In this document: one piece after another, positions 62,612 to 64,000 of the stretch
Position numbering within the stretch: position 1 is the first letter of the stretch
Layout: every line of letters begins with the position of its first letter
NCBI GenBank assembly: GCA_043228905.1
Contig: JBHGNT010000006.1
Span: forward strand, 18,414,001-18,478,000
Direction: 5' to 3'
Source: Azolla caroliniana
Lineage: Eukaryota; Polypodiophyta
Length of the DNA stretch: 64,000 nucleotides
Notes under the pieces: generated by a model
The model's input: only the letters and a program-made list of their open reading frames with translations
What the model was told of the DNA's origin: nothing
Database searches by the model: none
Program-made: the position numbers and the translations under genes

Positions 62612-63042
62612 TGTAAAGAATAGCATGCGGAAGCAAATAGAAAACCGAACACAGAAAATACGCAGGTTTAATGGAGAGCTTGAATATACACAGTACGTGG
62701 GAGAGACAAAGAGAGAGCACAGGAAAAAAAATTCAAAATAATACTCAATCTGTACATAGGATGTGCTCAGTGAGCACTTTTATACAAGTCCATACGGACT
62801 GACAAAAGTACTAACGCTTACTTCAATGCTCATAACTGAGCTCTACACTAACTCCCAAAATATATTCCTACGCGGAATATCTTTCCAATGGCCTCGCAGT
62901 TTACACACCACTACGGCTTCTCGTTACGCACCGGTTTGTGTACTCGTTTTACGCACCGGTCCGGCCTAACCGATCAGTCCCAACCGATCCGGTTCTCGGC
63001 TTGCACAGCCAATGCGGCCAATGTTGAGCTTGTATCTCAACA
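62612..63042 (-). repeat. Copia-P 3' LTR (431 bp)
   Basis: Minus strand TGTTGAGATACAAGCTCAAC (63042) to GCTATTCTTTACA (62612). Close to the Copia-C LTR. Intact dyad GTGCTCAGTGAGCAC at 62763-62777 beside TATAAAAG. Adjacent purine tract TTGAGGGGGAG. Confidence 0.93.
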
Positions 63043-64000
63043 CTCCCCCTCAAGCTCAACTTGAGGTTCCATCCGCTCTTCCGGATCTACGCTCCAGTTC
63101 CTTCTGGCTTCGCGCCTTGCTCGCGCTCCTCGACCTATTCGATTCTGCGTGCCTCGACCCTTCCGGTCAGCTTGCGTGTCTGTGCGGCCCTTCTCAGCTC
63201 CATTGTTGTTGTGGAGTTGGCGCTTCTTCTGTTGCCCTCTCTTCCGCTTGGCCCTTAGTTGATTCGGCATATCCAAATCAAACATCTGAACCGACTCGGC
63301 TTCCTCCGATCGGTTTTCGCTCTCGTCCGAGTTGGCTGTCTCCAACTCGTCTTTGGTCTTCTCGCCCTTGATGGCTTCATCTCCCCCACGCTTGGTTGGT
63401 TTCGGCTCTTTCTTTCAACTGCTCCCCTTATGTCCGCTTTCGGAATCTTCCGCGGATCCGCCCTCGGCCTCTTCAGCCGATCCGAAATCGAATTCGTCAT
63501 CCGACTCGGCGTCGTGGTCTTCCGGAACTTGTCTCCCCCTTTCGTGGTCATTTGGGACGTCACTCCCCCTCAAGGTTGGCACGTCGGGGTGACGCAACCC
63601 AAGCGCACCCGAGAATTGCCGCAACTTGTCCAGACCAAGAGACTTGGTGAAGACGTCAGCGGTCTGCCGATCCATCGAAACATACTGAAGTTCGACTTCA
63701 CCGGAGAGGACACACTCACAGACGAAATGGTACTGCACCTCAATGTGCTTAGTCTGGGCGTGGAAGACGGGGTTCATTGCTAGTTGGATGTTGTTGAGGT
63801 TGTCACAGTAAATTGTCGTTCGATCGGATACTTTCACCTACATATCCTTAAAGTAGCCGCTTCAACTATATGGCTTCGCATGTCGCGACAACCGCTCATC
63901 TATACTCGGCTTCGGTGCTCGACAGTGCAACTGTCAGCTATTTCTTGCTACTCCACACGATCGTGGCACTCCCCAGAGAGAACGCAAAACCGGACGTGGA
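63037..64000 (-). pseudogene. pol: Copia-P RNase H end and conserved C-terminal tail
   Basis: From the right edge: RNase H PTIYCDNLNNIQLAMNP, KHIEVQYHFVCECVLSGEVE, DVFTKSLGLDKLRQF (63837-63600). The tail begins LRHPDVPTLRGSDVPND and an acidic run (ESDDEFDFGSAEEAEGGS). After one stop (about 63415) it continues ELETANSDESENRSEEAESV, a basic part (RAKRKRGQQKKRQ) and GRGARARREARR, ending PQVELEGEC with its stop in the LTR. It is nearly co-linear with the Copia-F tail. Confidence 0.87.

Larger units (their letters stand above)
62612..64000 (-). mobile_element. Copia-P, 3' end of a copia element running off the right edge
   Basis: Minus-strand element inserted into Copia-O integrase. 3' LTR 62612-63042, tail and RNase H to the window end. 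Left flank AAAAA. The rest lies outside the window. Confidence 0.9.

Noticed and set aside
1-64000. An antiviral, biosynthetic or other host gene cluster
   Set aside because: Every substantial coding block matches a retroelement domain; bacterial-type operons, promoters and riboswitches are not expected and not seen.

Overview
This is a repeat-only window of a nuclear plant genome. I see no host gene, no rRNA and no intact tRNA gene. Everything recognisable is a retroelement: Ty1/copia LTR elements, Ty3/gypsy LTR elements, non-LTR (LINE) elements and solo LTRs, plus one scrap of plastid DNA. The plant origin rests on copia elements primed by the initiator-Met tRNA (TGGTATCAGAGC sites), L1-type LINEs ending in a zf-RVT zinc domain, and a fragment of plastid atpB inside a LINE. 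Several families remind me of ferns or other non-flowering land plants, but that is an impression and needs a database search.

Layout. 1-7113: a gypsy element (Gypsy-1, minus strand, running off the left edge) whose 5' LTR holds a very young copia element (Copia-A, plus, about 1320-6689). 7114-8117: reverse transcriptase of an older copia element (Copia-G, minus). 8118-21663: an alternating-strand nest. Copia-C (minus) is split by Copia-D (plus, TSD GGGGG), which is split by Copia-E (minus, TSD GAGCT). 21664-26926: Gypsy-2 (minus; 3' LTR and pol, no gag). 26927-29825: 3' half of Copia-F (plus). Near 29.83 kb the sequence changes from GC-rich young elements to AT-rich older ones. 29826-33100: gag relics and one heat-shock-element LTR. 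About 33130-38930: LINE-1 (plus), fused to a copia RNase H and LTR (38936-40075). 40100-45345: gypsy gag relic, LINE-2 and LINE-3 (minus) with the atpB insert, and a second heat-shock LTR. 45367-48173: a tRNA-like sequence and Gypsy-K pol (plus). 48165-60035: decayed copia elements (Copia-L, N1, N2, minus) hosting three solo or isolated LTRs and a small non-coding LTR element (M). 60050-64000: Copia-O, with Copia-P inserted in it and running off the right edge.

How the parts relate. Most entries are parts of the same few polyproteins: gag, protease, integrase, reverse transcriptase and RNase H. Order of insertion can be read from target-site duplications. The points most worth a second look are: (1) an in-frame amber (TAG) at the same homologous codon, between integrase and reverse transcriptase, in five copia copies including the otherwise open Copia-A; (2) extended heat-shock elements in three LTRs of one family; (3) a conserved acidic-then-basic C-terminal tail after RNase H whose reading frame runs through the polypurine tract into the 3' LTR. 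Coordinates of decayed domain boundaries are good to tens of bases; LTR ends with named TSDs are exact as read by eye.
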